From a virus: a DNA stretch of 33,207 bases. Of the stretch, positions 1 through 8,500 are shown in pieces. Below the pieces are notes generated by a model. It searched no databases and was not told the DNA's origin. It worked only from the letters and a program-made list of their open reading frames with translations. Each line of letters begins with the position of its first letter. Positions within the stretch are counted from its first letter, which is position 1. The translations under genes and the position numbers were made by a program. The stretch spans positions 1 to 33,207 of IMG/VR virus record IMGVR_UViG_3300010296_003689; one strand, given 5' to 3'.

Positions 1-201
1 AGGGAACTTAATAGTTTCTTTAAATTCTGGTACACAGACTACATATCTACAATTAGTCATAGCGTCACATAGCTCATCAATGATTGGAAGCCAGTTTTGA
101 GGTACTTCAAGACCCCAACACATACAAGTCTCAGTCATTTGTTTATCTTTATCAACAAAGATCTTTGGATATTTTTCGTAAATTTCTTTTTCTGTTATCA
201 T
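1..201 (-). CDS. Small conserved phage protein, 3' end outside window
   Basis: An open frame runs from an ATG at 201 leftward off the window edge, giving at least 67 residues beginning MITEKEIYEKYPKIF. It contains a motif around CMCWGLEVPQNW followed by an acidic/hydrophobic helix (LPIIDELCDAM) and NCRYVVCV. This Cys-rich WG pattern resembles small uncharacterised proteins I associate with large phages, but I cannot assign a function. The preceding gene on the same strand stops 1 nt upstream (TAA at 203-205), which fits co-transcription in the small-gene operon that starts near 1092. The C-terminus lies outside the window. Inference only: an early or accessory phage protein. Confidence 0.7.
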   Translation of the reverse strand, partial: MITEKEIYEKYPKIFVDKDKQMTETCMCWGLEVPQNWLPIIDELCDAMTNCRYVVCVPEFKETIKFP

Positions 202-202
202 A

Positions 203-397
203 TTATTTTACTGAATACCAACTCATTTGAAACCATAACCACCCAGCATAATTATTATAAACTCCATTTCCATAGGTAGTACGAATATCTTCATATAAAT
301 GCTTACTAAACCAAGGTTTAAACCTAAACACGGGAGATACGCCTACGTTAAACCAATTATCGTGTTTTTTAAACGGATGTGGTATATAAATTCTCAT
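203..397 (-). CDS. Hypothetical phage protein, 64 aa
   Basis: Starts MRIYIPHPFKKHDNWFNVGV and is unusually rich in aromatic residues (about ten Trp/Tyr, eight Phe). There is no signal peptide or membrane segment; the composition suggests a compact soluble domain. The start at 397 lies only 4 nt after the TAA of the upstream gene (402-404), and its own stop is 1 nt from the next ATG, so it sits inside a tightly packed minus-strand operon. I do not recognise a named family. Its reality rests on packing, the strand-consistent run of neighbours and a non-random composition rather than on homology. Confidence 0.65.
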   Translation of the reverse strand: MRIYIPHPFKKHDNWFNVGVSPVFRFKPWFSKHLYEDIRTTYGNGVYNNYAGWLWFQMSWYSVK

Positions 398-401
398 TCG
401 A

Positions 402-578
402 TTATTCTTCGTCGTGCTTCATGCAGTTTAATTGCTCTAGCTCAAGAATAATATTTTCAAGATCCATTTGAGCATAGTCGAGTTCATCTCTTAGCTTGGA
501 TACTCTTTCCAATACTTTGATGTATTCGCCATTAAGCGAAACCTTCCTTTTTTCAAGGAAACTTTTTGTAACTACCAT
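402..578 (-). CDS. Small coiled-coil protein, 58 aa
   Basis: The ATG at 576-578 is preceded by a good Shine-Dalgarno (GGAGGA, 8 nt upstream), which fixes the start. The product begins MVVTKSFLEKRKVSLNGEY and continues as one long amphipathic helix with a heptad-like pattern (VLERVSKLRDELDYAQMDLE, then IILELEQL) and an acidic tail. A short dimeric coiled coil is therefore likely. No family is recognised. It lies between two small same-strand genes with short gaps. The SD makes this the best-supported of the small ORFs in this stretch. Confidence 0.75.
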   Translation of the reverse strand: MVVTKSFLEKRKVSLNGEYIKVLERVSKLRDELDYAQMDLENIILELEQLNCMKHDEE

Positions 579-609
579 AATTCTATTCCTCCGTTAAATT
601 AAGGGTTTT

Positions 610-774
610 TTACTTTGGCGCGTCTTTTTTTAAATTTTTCTTAATTGCCGCATCTATTTTTTGCGTAACTTTGCGACCGACATGATCGTTAAATACCATT
701 TCTCCGTGAGACCGCCCATAAAGCTTTCCTACGCCCTTTTTTTGTGTTCTACCTTTTAATAATTTTTTAGACAT
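610..774 (-). CDS. Small basic hypothetical protein, 54 aa
   Basis: The frame begins MSKKLLKGRTQKKGVGKLYG and ends KKNLKKDAPK. It is strongly basic (about 15 Lys/Arg), with a central RSHGEMVFNDHVGRKV segment. No SD is evident upstream of the ATG at 772-774. The basic composition would allow nucleic-acid binding, but that is inference only. It occupies the gap between two same-strand ORFs and no better ORF overlaps it. Function unknown. Confidence 0.55.
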   Translation of the reverse strand: MSKKLLKGRTQKKGVGKLYGRSHGEMVFNDHVGRKVTQKIDAAIKKNLKKDAPK

Positions 775-821
775 GATAGGTATAATGACTAAAATATCCA
801 GAATGTCAAATAAAAAGTGAA

Positions 822-929
822 TTATTTTTTGGATTTTTTGAGCTTATCCTTCAGCCAAATAATTTCTTGCACCAAAATAATTAAAGCAAAAATTGGGAAA
901 AACAAAAGATTAGTTAGAAAATGTTTCAT
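822..929 (-). CDS. Very small predicted membrane protein, 35 aa
   Basis: The ATG at 927-929 lies inside the 3' end of the upstream gene (20-nt overlap in a different frame). The product has an N-terminal hydrophobic segment of about 19 residues (residues 4-22, FLTNLLFFPIFALIILV) followed by a short Lys-rich cytosolic-type tail (WLKDKLKKSKK). The topology, one transmembrane helix with a positive tail, resembles small phage inner-membrane proteins, but no family assignment is possible. Confidence is limited by its size and lack of an obvious SD. Confidence 0.45.
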   Translation of the reverse strand: MKHFLTNLLFFPIFALIILVQEIIWLKDKLKKSKK

Positions 930-1092
930 AGATTATAAATTCGGGTTGATTTTCTTTTTCCTTATATTGGTTGGGGAAAACAGTAACGGGGTATTTCTTA
1001 CCTTCTATGGTAACGTATCCAGCTAGATATGTGCCATTTTTGCCTTCTTTTTTCCAGAAAGCACCGCGTTGTTGTTCAGTCCATTTACTCAT
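910..1092 (-). CDS. Small phage protein, possibly DUF736-like, 60 aa
   Basis: Begins MSKWTEQQRGAFWKKEGKNG and has a beta-strand-rich core: GAFWKKEGKNGTYLAGYV, then a KKYPVTVFPN strand and a QPEFIIYE strand. The pattern W-K(K/R)-x-G-x-x-Y-L-G, then N-x-x-P-x-F-x-I-Y-E, resembles the small phage/plasmid proteins grouped near DUF736, whose role is not established. This is the first gene of the left-hand operon. A TTGACA/TATTAA promoter lies directly upstream, with its expected start site at or next to the ATG. The family call is tentative; the gene itself is likely real. Confidence 0.65.
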   Translation of the reverse strand: MSKWTEQQRGAFWKKEGKNGTYLAGYVTIEGKKYPVTVFPNQYKEKENQPEFIIYETFSN

Positions 1093-1099
1093 TGCCTTA

Positions 1100-1127
1100 T
1101 TAATATCAGAAAAAAGGCTTTTGTCAA
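1100..1127 (-). promoter_or_regulatory. Sigma70-like promoter for the left small-gene operon
   Basis: On the minus strand a perfect -35 hexamer TTGACA (1122-1127) is followed after 16 nt by TATTAA (1100-1105). The first ATG downstream (1090-1092) is 7 nt from the -10 box, so the predicted transcript start falls on or next to the start codon and the mRNA would be nearly leaderless. The promoter sits just after the terminator of the preceding minus-strand operon, which supports both calls. Confidence 0.65.
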
Positions 1128-1137
1128 GTAAAATTGC

Positions 1138-1165
1138 AAAAAAAGACCAATCTTTAAAATTGGCC
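1138..1165 (-). terminator. Rho-independent terminator after the tail/fibre operon
   Basis: Read on the minus strand, GGCCAAT and ATTGGTC form a 7-bp stem (one G-T pair) around a 7-nt loop, followed at once by seven T residues. It lies 30 nt beyond the stop codon of the DUF4376-like gene and directly before the next operon's promoter, as expected for an operon boundary. Confidence 0.75.
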
Positions 1166-1195
1166 TTGATTAATTTTTAAATTATTTTTTATTTA

Positions 1196-1732
1196 TTACC
1201 AAGTAATAGCTTCAAGCTCTGCAAATGTTGTAGCTGCACTTACAGACGCTACAAGCTGGGCTTCCTTAGCAAAAGCGGCAGACTTTCGTGCTATACCTTC
1301 TGTAATCGCTGTCTGGAATTGCTCTTTGGTAATTGTGTTGTAAGAACCATCTGCTGATTTATAGCCGTCAAAAGAGCCTCCATCTGGAAGGATTTCAATC
1401 AAAGTTTTTACATCAATAATTGTTTCTAAATCTGATTTGAATTGAAGGCCATCGCTAGTTACAAGAATTGCATTATATTCTGCGTCTCTAGCTTTCTTGA
1501 TTTCTTGTATTTTTTTAGATTTTAAAATGTTAGGGTTATCAATAAAAATCTTTCCCCTGATGCCTACAACTTCATTGTTGATTAAAAACATCGGCCCAGT
1601 CGAAGATTCGAAAATGGCGGCTTTTGCGTCAGAAATAGATACTACTTCTGCAAATTCGGGTATATCTAAAAAATCATCATCTTGCACTCTGATGATTCTA
1701 TTTGTTTCTTTGTTAATTAATGCGTTTTTCAT
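1196..1732 (-). CDS. DUF4376-like tail-fibre-associated protein
   Basis: The 178-residue product starts MKNALINKETNRIIRVQDDD. The C-terminal half fits the DUF4376 pattern found in phage tail and tail-fibre-assembly proteins: an Ala-rich helix with ARDAEYNAILVTSDGLQFKS, a TKEQFQTAITEG helix, and a final KEAQLVASVSAATTFAELEA segment ending at ITW. Such proteins are usually encoded next to fibre genes and thought to act as fibre chaperones or structural tail parts. Its ATG overlaps the sulfotransferase stop in an ATGA junction, so translation is probably coupled. It is the last gene before the terminator at 1138-1165. Confidence 0.65.
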   Translation of the reverse strand: MKNALINKETNRIIRVQDDDFLDIPEFAEVVSISDAKAAIFESSTGPMFLINNEVVGIRGKIFIDNPNILKSKKIQEIKKARDAEYNAILVTSDGLQFKSDLETIIDVKTLIEILPDGGSFDGYKSADGSYNTITKEQFQTAITEGIARKSAAFAKEAQLVASVSAATTFAELEAITW

Positions 1733-2529
1733 AATTCGTTAATCCAGTTAAATTTCTGATTAATTGTTTCCGAAAGCTGGCGACCAAGTGTATCATGCCA
1801 GTCTGGGATTAGTGGCTTAATTTCTGGTCGGATGATATGATCCCCAAAAGGCCATCCAAGGTCATGCTCCTGAGTGTATTGCTCCACATTTCTTGTGTCA
1901 TGTGTAATAGGTTCAATTCCTAAGTATTCCCACACTCTGTTCATCGTTTCTTGCGGGTGGCTGGTCAGGTCTTCGGCATGGACGAAGTGAACCTTATCTT
2001 TGTGAAGACGTGCAATCTCATGGATGCGTTGAATAGCAATACCTACAGGTGGGTGTTGAAGCCAGAAATTAACACGACCTTCAATAGTCTGAATGTTAGC
2101 TGTGTCCTGCTGGCTCATTTCCATTTGAAACTCAGGATGATGCTGGAACTTCTTTTCCATGCTTGAAAGCACCCCGCGAATATCACGGACGGGGATCAAT
2201 AGTTTTGCATCTGGAAACAGCTTGAACAGTAGGGGGGCGCTACCAATCCAACTGCGGCATTTGTCGACTACAATAGGGCGATCCGTCACGTTGTTGAATG
2301 CGTTAGTTATACCTGCTCGAATAAAGTCACCGAACAACTTTTCACCATCATTCGGATTCGGAATAGTGCGAAACTCGTCAGTCTTAAAAAACGCCTTGGA
2401 CAAATACATGATCTCATGCACTCCGCTGGTCGCCGTAGCATGGACTTCTGGGTTCTGTGCAAGTAGGTTCTGCAATAGAGTTGAGCAAGCTCTGGGAAGT
2501 CCTGATGTATAATGGATTGTTTTACTCAT
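1729..2529 (-). CDS. PAPS-dependent sulfotransferase
   Basis: Sulfotransferases move a sulfuryl group from PAPS to a hydroxyl or amine. The N-terminus carries the 5'-phosphosulfate loop (TSGLPRACSTLLQNLLAQNP, residues 8-27) and the 3'-phosphate motif follows at about 110-125 (PDAKLLIPVRDIRGVLSSM), including the expected Arg and Ser. I place the start at the ATG at 2527-2529, two bases after the upstream gene's stop. A longer version from a TTG at 2544 would add five residues and overlap that gene. Base composition is visibly richer in GC than the tail genes (27 of 60 in 2101-2160 versus 19 of 60 in 12001-12060), hinting at recent acquisition. Its position beside the fibre suggests modification of virion or host-surface glycans, but the substrate is unknown. 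Confidence 0.85.
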   Translation of the reverse strand: MSKTIHYTSGLPRACSTLLQNLLAQNPEVHATATSGVHEIMYLSKAFFKTDEFRTIPNPNDGEKLFGDFIRAGITNAFNNVTDRPIVVDKCRSWIGSAPLLFKLFPDAKLLIPVRDIRGVLSSMEKKFQHHPEFQMEMSQQDTANIQTIEGRVNFWLQHPPVGIAIQRIHEIARLHKDKVHFVHAEDLTSHPQETMNRVWEYLGIEPITHDTRNVEQYTQEHDLGWPFGDHIIRPEIKPLIPDWHDTLGRQLSETINQKFNWINEL

Positions 2530-2530
2530 A

Positions 2531-3931
2531 TTAAATTCTGACAACGGTTACGGCGGCATTACCTTGATACGATGTGGGTTGAGGTAATGCTGCGAGTGCG
2601 TCCCATGTCGTGTCACCCGTAGGAACCCGAAGAGTGAGAGTAGCTGCTGTGCCAGTTAAGATATTTGATCCTGTATCAAAAACAGTCTTTGTGACATTAG
2701 CCGTTACATCGTTAAGAGTTGGGTTGTCACCAAACGCATAGCCCCCAATCGTAGTCACTGAATTTGGAATTGTGACTGATGTGAGGTTGTTGTCACGAAA
2801 CGCACTGATCCCAATTGTAGTCACTGAATCTGGAATTGTAACTGATGTGAGGTTGTTGCCACGAAACGCACCGTTCCTAATCTCAGTCACTGAATCTGGA
2901 ATTGTGACTGATTCGAGGGAGTTGTTACGAAACGCACCGACCCCAATCTCAGTCACTGAATCTGGAATTGTGACTGATGTGAGGCTGTTGTTAATAAACG
3001 CATTTTCCCCAATCGAGGTCACTGAATCTGGAATTGTGACTGATTGGAGGTCGTTGCTAGCAAACGCATAGCCCCCAATCGAGGTCACTGAATTTGGAAT
3101 TGTGACTGATTGGAGGGAGTTGTTACGAAACACACCGTTCTCAATCTCAGTCACTGAATTTGGAATTGTGACTGATTCGAGGGAGTTGTTACGAAACGCA
3201 CTAGCCTTAATCTCAGTCACTGAATCTGGAATTGTGACTGATGTGAGGCTGTTGTTAAGAAACGCAAAACTCCCAATCGTAGTCACTGAATCTGGAATTG
3301 TAACTGATTGGAGGTTGTTTTCACTAAACACACCGTTCCCAATCGTAGTCACTGAATTTGGAATTGTGACTGATGTGAGGCTGTTGTTAAGAAACGCATA
3401 GCCCCCAATCGAGGTCACTGAATCTGGAATTGTGACTGATGTGAGGCTGTTGTTAAGAAACGCATAGCCTCCAATCGTAGTCACTGAATCTGGAATTGTG
3501 ACTGATTGGAGGTCGTTGCTAGCAAACACATAGCCCCCAATCGTAGTCACTGAATTTGGAATTGTGACTGATGTGAGGGAGTTTCCAAAAAACGCATAGC
3601 TCACAATCGTAGTCACTGAATCTGGAATTGTGACTGATGTGAGGCTGTTGTTAAAAAACGCATAGCCCCCAATCAAGGTCACTACACTCCCAATCTGACA
3701 ATGAGCGCAAGACGATGGGATGTCAGCAGAATCCAAAGACCCAACAACACGCTTGCTACTGACAGATTCATCCGTAAGAGCAAAGAATGTAATCTCCGAG
3801 CTTTCGTAAGGAAGATTTTTTATTTTAACCTTTTTCGTCTCATTTGTGTTAAAATCGACAATCACTAGAACGTCATTAGATGAATCTACAGTAGTTAATT
3901 CGGTTAATTCTGATATTTTTTTGTCTGCCAT
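2531..3931 (-). CDS. Tail-fibre-like protein with BspA/TpLRR-type leucine-rich repeats
   Basis: The 466-residue protein has three parts. Residues 1-40 (MADKKISELTELTTVDSSND, then a VLVIVDFNTNETKKVKIKNL segment) match the short N-terminal region often seen in phage fibres that dock to the tail. Residues 87-394 are fourteen tandem 22-residue units of the form IGxxAFxNNSLTSVTIPDSVTx, typical of BspA/Treponema leucine-rich repeats, which form a solenoid and often bind proteins or surfaces. Residues 395-466 form a degenerate repeat and a beta-rich cap (FDTGSNILTGTAATLTLRVP). A pair of Cys residues lies just before the solenoid (SSCAHC). Variation is concentrated at the F-x-N-N and L-x-S positions. 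A GTGTAAAG motif sits 9 nt before the ATG. Likely a receptor-binding fibre; that role is inferred. Confidence 0.8.
   Translation of the reverse strand: MADKKISELTELTTVDSSNDVLVIVDFNTNETKKVKIKNLPYESSEITFFALTDESVSSKRVVGSLDSADIPSSCAHCQIGSVVTLIGGYAFFNNSLTSVTIPDSVTTIVSYAFFGNSLTSVTIPNSVTTIGGYVFASNDLQSVTIPDSVTTIGGYAFLNNSLTSVTIPDSVTSIGGYAFLNNSLTSVTIPNSVTTIGNGVFSENNLQSVTIPDSVTTIGSFAFLNNSLTSVTIPDSVTEIKASAFRNNSLESVTIPNSVTEIENGVFRNNSLQSVTIPNSVTSIGGYAFASNDLQSVTIPDSVTSIGENAFINNSLTSVTIPDSVTEIGVGAFRNNSLESVTIPDSVTEIRNGAFRGNNLTSVTIPDSVTTIGISAFRDNNLTSVTIPNSVTTIGGYAFGDNPTLNDVTANVTKTVFDTGSNILTGTAATLTLRVPTGDTTWDALAALPQPTSYQGNAAVTVVRI
2750..3673 (-). repeat. Fourteen tandem 66-bp coding repeats
   Basis: Tandem units of exactly 66 bp encode the leucine-rich repeats of the fibre gene. 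Adjacent copies share long near-identical stretches around the TCTGGAATTGTGACTGAT core (plus-strand reading) and differ mainly in a short window that encodes the xAFxxNxLxS part. Because 66 is divisible by three, unequal recombination would change repeat number without a frameshift. Confidence 0.9.
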
Positions 3932-3936
3932 ATTAA

Positions 3937-3946
3937 TTCTTTACAC
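3937..3946 (-). promoter_or_regulatory. GTGTAA promoter-like motif upstream of LRR fibre
   Basis: GTGTAAAGAA on the minus strand overlaps the stop of the preceding gene, and its GTGTAA core ends 9 nt before the fibre ATG. It is one of seven copies of the same motif at gene starts in this window. Promoter function is inferred from recurrence and spacing. Confidence 0.5.
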
Positions 3947-4311
3947 TAAATGTCTTGTTCTAGGATTAATTTGAATCCATTTTCTTGGAATAGATACGAA
4001 TCATTTTCTAATTCTAGATAATCTGGGAGGTTAGGGCTTGGAGAGGCATCTCCAAAGAAATCATTAAAATTGAGAGGCCGAAATCCCGCATCTATTGGTT
4101 GAACGATATTATCGGCGAAACCAAATTGGTCAAGTTTTCTGTTTAGCTCTTGTATAATATGAGTAAACATGTGAAAATTTTGGGAATCTCCAGTTGGATA
4201 TACTGAGGCTAAAGCAGCTACTCTACTTTCTAGCGTTCCTCCAGCAAGAATACCAGTGTCTGAGGTGCTATGAATCTCACTTCTTAATTCATTTGGGTTT
4301 TCAGATGACAT
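3946..4311 (-). CDS. Hypothetical structural-region protein, 121 aa
   Basis: Starts MSSENPNELRSEIHSTSDTG. No family is recognised. Visible features are a Ser/Thr/Gly-rich N-terminus, a helix with FHMFTHIIQELNRKLDQFGF that could oligomerise, and an acidic, Pro-rich C-terminal part (FFGDASPSPNLPDYLELEND). Position directly upstream of the LRR fibre, on the same strand, and a low-complexity N-terminus suggest an adaptor or minor structural protein, but this is contextual. It is preceded by its own GTGTAA motif (9-nt spacing) and is divergent from the APH-fold gene. Confidence 0.6.
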   Translation of the reverse strand: MSSENPNELRSEIHSTSDTGILAGGTLESRVAALASVYPTGDSQNFHMFTHIIQELNRKLDQFGFADNIVQPIDAGFRPLNFNDFFGDASPSPNLPDYLELENDSYLFQENGFKLILEQDI

Positions 4312-4316
4312 ATTAT

Positions 4317-4326
4317 TGTTTTACAC
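4317..4326 (-). promoter_or_regulatory. GTGTAA promoter-like motif, leftward
   Basis: GTGTAAAACA on the minus strand; the core ends exactly 9 nt before the ATG at 4309-4311. It faces away from the motif at 4383-4392, so the two form a divergent pair in the 86-nt gap between oppositely transcribed genes. Confidence 0.55.
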
Positions 4327-4382
4327 TTAAAGGCTGAAAATTTCAAAAAATATAATTATCAAATAGAAAAAGGGTTAAATAT

Positions 4383-4392
4383 GTGTAAAATA
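4383..4392 (+). promoter_or_regulatory. GTGTAA promoter-like motif, rightward
   Basis: GTGTAAAATA on the plus strand; the core ends exactly 9 nt before the ATG at 4398. This gene is isolated on the plus strand and needs its own promoter, which makes this one of the best-supported copies of the motif. Confidence 0.6.
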
Positions 4393-4397
4393 TATTT

Positions 4398-5537
4398 ATG
4401 GAGCAGGTAACTGAGAAAATTTTAAAAATAGACGAGTTTTTGCAGGATAGAATATTGGTAGATAAGATAGATAACAATATCTCAAAAATCGAAAAAAAAT
4501 TCATCATGTCTATTTTGACGGAGGTGGCTTTTTTTAAAAAAATGCTAAACGAGAACGAATCTTCCAGCACTTTACAACTTATTGATTCAAATTTGGAGTA
4601 TGATTCCTACAGTTTCAGAAACAACGACACAAAATACATACTAAAGATTACCGAAGACGACGAAGATGGCGTTCTTAAAAAAGAATTCGATAATCTTACA
4701 GAAATTGATGAACTGAATATATCCCCAAAAGCCCTCCACTTTGAAACCCTAGACTTTGGTAGAAAAATAGATGTTCTCATAACCTCTTTTGAACACGGCT
4801 TATGTTTTAAAGATTTATCTAGGTCGGATTTGCTTTTCAACATTAGAACATTGGCAAACACCCTGTCTTATTTGCACGAAAGCACTGTTGTTAACCAATT
4901 ACCAGAAACACAAGAATTCAAGGAAGAATTTTTTGCTTTAACAAATTACAAAGAAAACTTGCCAGAAGACAGATACCAAGGTTTGGAGAATAGCCAAGAA
5001 TTTCTCAGCCACCTACCCGTTTTGGATGCTTTAAAGCAATCAGTTAATGAAAATTTGGCGACCCTACCCAAAAACCAAATTTGTCTCAATCATACAAACC
5101 TTTTCTCTTCCAGAATAATGTATAGAGACAAAATGATTAAATTCATCAATTTTCAATATGGGAAAAAAATAGACTGTCTTTGGGATGTTGCTTTTACTAT
5201 ATATTATTTAGGTTTAAACAATAACCCTAAAAATGAAAAAGCGTTTTTAGAACAGTATTTAAAAAGTCACGATAAACTCGACATGACTGAAGTGGAGTTT
5301 TTAGAAAAAGTATCTATTTACAAAAACGCAGCCTTTAAGCTTATTTTGATTAAATTGCTTTGCAGCTACTTCTATGAAGCTATTATCTTTGGCACGGATA
5401 GGCCTTCCAAATTTGTAGAAATTGTAACTGTTTATGAAAGTATTAGAGATGATTTAGCAAAAGCTAAAGACGCCTACTTAATTCAAAGCGGGGCCATCAA
5501 AACAGTTGATGAAATTTTTAATGTTTATTTTAAATAG
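4398..5537 (+). CDS. APH/choline-kinase-fold protein, probably catalytically dead
   Basis: The 379-residue protein has the layout of aminoglycoside/choline phosphotransferases. Residues 68-130 look like a kinase N-lobe, with a candidate ATP-binding Lys83 in TKYILKIT, a following acidic helix, and a hinge-like VLITSFEHG. Residues 228-270 align with the APH catalytic stretch: family HGDLxxxN is here HTNLFSSR (232-239), and the metal-binding IDW/IDF is FINFQYG (249-255). Thus the catalytic Asp is Asn234, the Asn is Arg239 and the second Asp is Asn251, while flanking positions (LWDVAF resembling PxxDLA) are kept. This suggests a pseudokinase that binds rather than phosphorylates. It is alone on the plus strand between the fibre genes and the tail-tip genes, with an 8-nt convergent overlap with J'. 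Its role is unknown. Confidence 0.55.
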   Translation: MEQVTEKILKIDEFLQDRILVDKIDNNISKIEKKFIMSILTEVAFFKKMLNENESSSTLQLIDSNLEYDSYSFRNNDTKYILKITEDDEDGVLKKEFDNLTEIDELNISPKALHFETLDFGRKIDVLITSFEHGLCFKDLSRSDLLFNIRTLANTLSYLHESTVVNQLPETQEFKEEFFALTNYKENLPEDRYQGLENSQEFLSHLPVLDALKQSVNENLATLPKNQICLNHTNLFSSRIMYRDKMIKFINFQYGKKIDCLWDVAFTIYYLGLNNNPKNEKAFLEQYLKSHDKLDMTEVEFLEKVSIYKNAAFKLILIKLLCSYFYEAIIFGTDRPSKFVEIVTVYESIRDDLAKAKDAYLIQSGAIKTVDEIFNVYFK

Positions 5538-8500
5538 TTTCGTCTACTTCAAAGAAAAAGCTTTTTAAGTTAGCTCCAGAATTAATGAGGCTAAATTGTT
5601 GATAGCCAGTCTGGTCAAACACAAACTCCATAAAGGAAACGGTCTTGTTTAGCTGTTCGGAAAAACCAGTTACACTGAAAGCCTTATTTCCCCCAATGTA
5701 AAATTCTGTGGCGTAATCTCCAGTTTCAGAATAGCTGAAGCTCCCCTTAATAACGTAACTATTATTTTCATTGCAAAATATACCTGTTTTTCCGTTAGAG
5801 TCTTGAGTGATAGATTCCCCACTTCCTTTGCATATATAAACAGTCTTAAAGGATTTAGAAAGTTCTTCCTCTTCTTGTTCTGTTGGTTCTGGAGATTCGT
5901 AGCTTATTCCTCCTAAAGCATTACCGCTGCCGTAATCATCGAAAGGGACGAGGGAAAAAACATCTTCCTCAGAAAAGTCGAATAAATCAATATAATCTTT
6001 CCCTTCAAACACTAATTCTGTTTTTAAAAACTGCTGTGAGGTTCCAGAACCTACGGATTTATAAACATCAACTTTTTTTAAATCCTTTTTAGAGTCTTCG
6101 GAAATTTCAAAGTTGATTCTAGGGGGATTAAAGTCGGCTTTTGAGATTATGGGCGCAGGATTGTTAACTTGAATTTTTGCGGTATGATGTATTTGTCCGT
6201 TTTCGTCTTTGAGTTTAAATTCTATGTCCAAATCCCTTTTTGGATATCCGAATAAATTGATATTGTTTTCATGGCTAAATCTAAACGTATTAGTTCCGTA
6301 GTTTTCTTTATAAATATCTCCATCAATGTATATATCCAAAATAGGCTTGGTGAAAATGTTATGAGCCATATCTTTACCCCTCATATCTTCCAAACTTAAT
6401 TTAAACACGTAATCTTTTGTTTGTGGAATTATAAAACCAGAACCAGTTAAACCTTCTGGAGAATAATTGTTTGTATGTTCGCCATTGATATTGACAGACT
6501 TAATTAAGAAATGGTCCCTGATTTTTGCTGGGCGCTGTATTTGAAAGCTTTCTTTTAAACTGATACTGGATTCAGGATTTCTCAAAGAAGTTACGTTTAT
6601 ATCATAATTACCCGCTACAGACAAGTTGGAAATTGAATAGTTTGTTTTGGGTGGGGAAGTTGTGGTATCTTTTAAAAACTCATGAGTAGAATATTTTCCA
6701 TTAGGGTAAATCAAGCTGACTCTGTATTTTAATTCATTTCCTCCCAATTCGCCAGAAATGGTTCCAGTAACATCGTAAGAACCGAATTGATTCTCCTCCA
6801 CAAAAGAAGTGAACCCTACTGGAGCGGGTGGTCTATTTATTGTGTGATTGGGTATCCCAACATTATATTCGTTTTCTGTTAAATCATAATCTTCTTGTTC
6901 TATATAATCGAACTTATCAAGCCTATACTCAAGAGCATTGACGTTATACTTGTTAGAGTCTTCTTCTGATATCTTAATTACTTTGAAAAAGTCAGAACTT
7001 CTATTTTCCAACTCTACATTAAAAAACGCACCTTTGATTATTCCAGTTATATCGTTATAACTTTCTTGATTTTGGTCTAGAAAAACTCTATTGAAATTAG
7101 CGCCAGTTTCTATACCAGTAATATAAAATTTAGTAACTTGTTCCTCGTCTATAGAATCTATTTGGCTTAAAGCTGGAACCCCACTGTATAAATCTCCATC
7201 TGGACCGACTTCGACTACATGATTGAAATTAATCATATCATAAAGGGATTTAACGTCTGTCTGCTCCTTGTTGTTGTAAGTATATAAACCCCCATTTTCA
7301 CCCGTTACAACTGAACCAGTTTTGAAAGACTGTTCTAAATCAAGATACCCTTGGCCTGTGTTAATATTTAAAATTCTGCCATAATTGATTTCAAAATTTT
7401 TGATTTCATCTTCTATTTGTATAATATCTCCAGGACTTAACAATGAAGCTTCGGAACCAGCTACAAAAGATATAGCTTCTGTTTCAAACTGATTACTAAA
7501 CAATATATATTTAGCCATTCTTCGTGCTTGAGATTTAGATGTGAGGCCAAAACCGCTTTGTTTATTGGTGCGCTTCCCATATTTACGCATTTTATCTTCA
7601 TCTTCTACATATTCAATTTTGATTTTATAATTGTCATTTTTGTCTAGATAAGGAACCTCAACGCTCGTATATCTTGCAGATGAAACAATATCAGCGTAAT
7701 TAAAAACACCGTCAAAAACATTGGCATTATTGAATATAGCTTGAACCCCTTTAGGCTTGTCCATTGTGAAGTTGAAAAAGCCGCCATTCCAGTATGTCAT
7801 AGCTCTGAAAAGGGAAGCTATTTCAGCGATTACCTCAAAAGCATTTTTTTGTTCTTGTAAAATAAAATTGGCGGAAAATCTTGGCTCAAGCCCTTTTGTT
7901 GAATCGGGAACACCTTCAAAATATCCATCTTCGTCAACCGCATCACAATACCTACCCAATTCGTATAGATGGAAAATATCTATATCTTCCATATCGTCTA
8001 AATAATCGCCCAGCCCATTTGTATGGTTAGTCATTATATCATACAATATCCAAGCTGGGTTATCAGTCCAAGCTAATTTAAATGAACCATCCCATTCGCC
8101 TATGTAGACTTGCTCTTTATTCTTTCCAAATTCAAAAACTGAATCTTCTTCGGTCTCCCCGTATGCGCCAATTAAAAGAGCATGATTGCCTCCGAATTTA
8201 TCTCTAAAGGCTTTCCCGCGAGGAGTTTGAATAATTGTTCCGTCCCAGTAATGGCGTAGTTGGTTGTTTATTTTTATTTTTACGTCAGTAATCTTCCCAT
8301 CATCTTTTAATTTTGATGAACCGTCGGAAGCCGCGCCAAAATATAGGTCATTACTGTCTATATCTTCATTTGTCAAGGTTCCAGAAATAGAATCTGTTAA
8401 TTCGGTTCCGCTGCTATCTTTTATAGAAATGGAGCTAAAATTACCCCTTCTGCGGCAAACAATTTCAAGAGTTTCGTTATTATAACTGGAAATATCAACC

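Noticed and set aside
2542-2544. TTG start for the first sulfotransferase
   Set aside because: It would add five residues overlapping the LRR gene; the ATG at 2527-2529 directly follows that gene's stop and leaves the PAPS loop at the usual distance.
2772-3401. Two long plus-strand frames of about 99 residues each in the LRR gene
   Set aside because: They are antisense to the 66-bp repeats; the repeat length keeps all frames open in phase, and they have no ribosome site or independent composition.
2750-3673. CRISPR-like array
   Set aside because: Units are continuous 66-bp coding repeats in one frame with no spacer/repeat alternation and no cas genes.
2531-3931. Diversity-generating retroelement target
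   Set aside because: No reverse transcriptase, template repeat or accessory gene is visible, and variation is among repeats rather than at adenines of one variable region.
4343-4570. Minus-strand 75-residue frame
   Set aside because: It lies opposite the APH-fold gene, which has a clear domain pattern and promoter motif.
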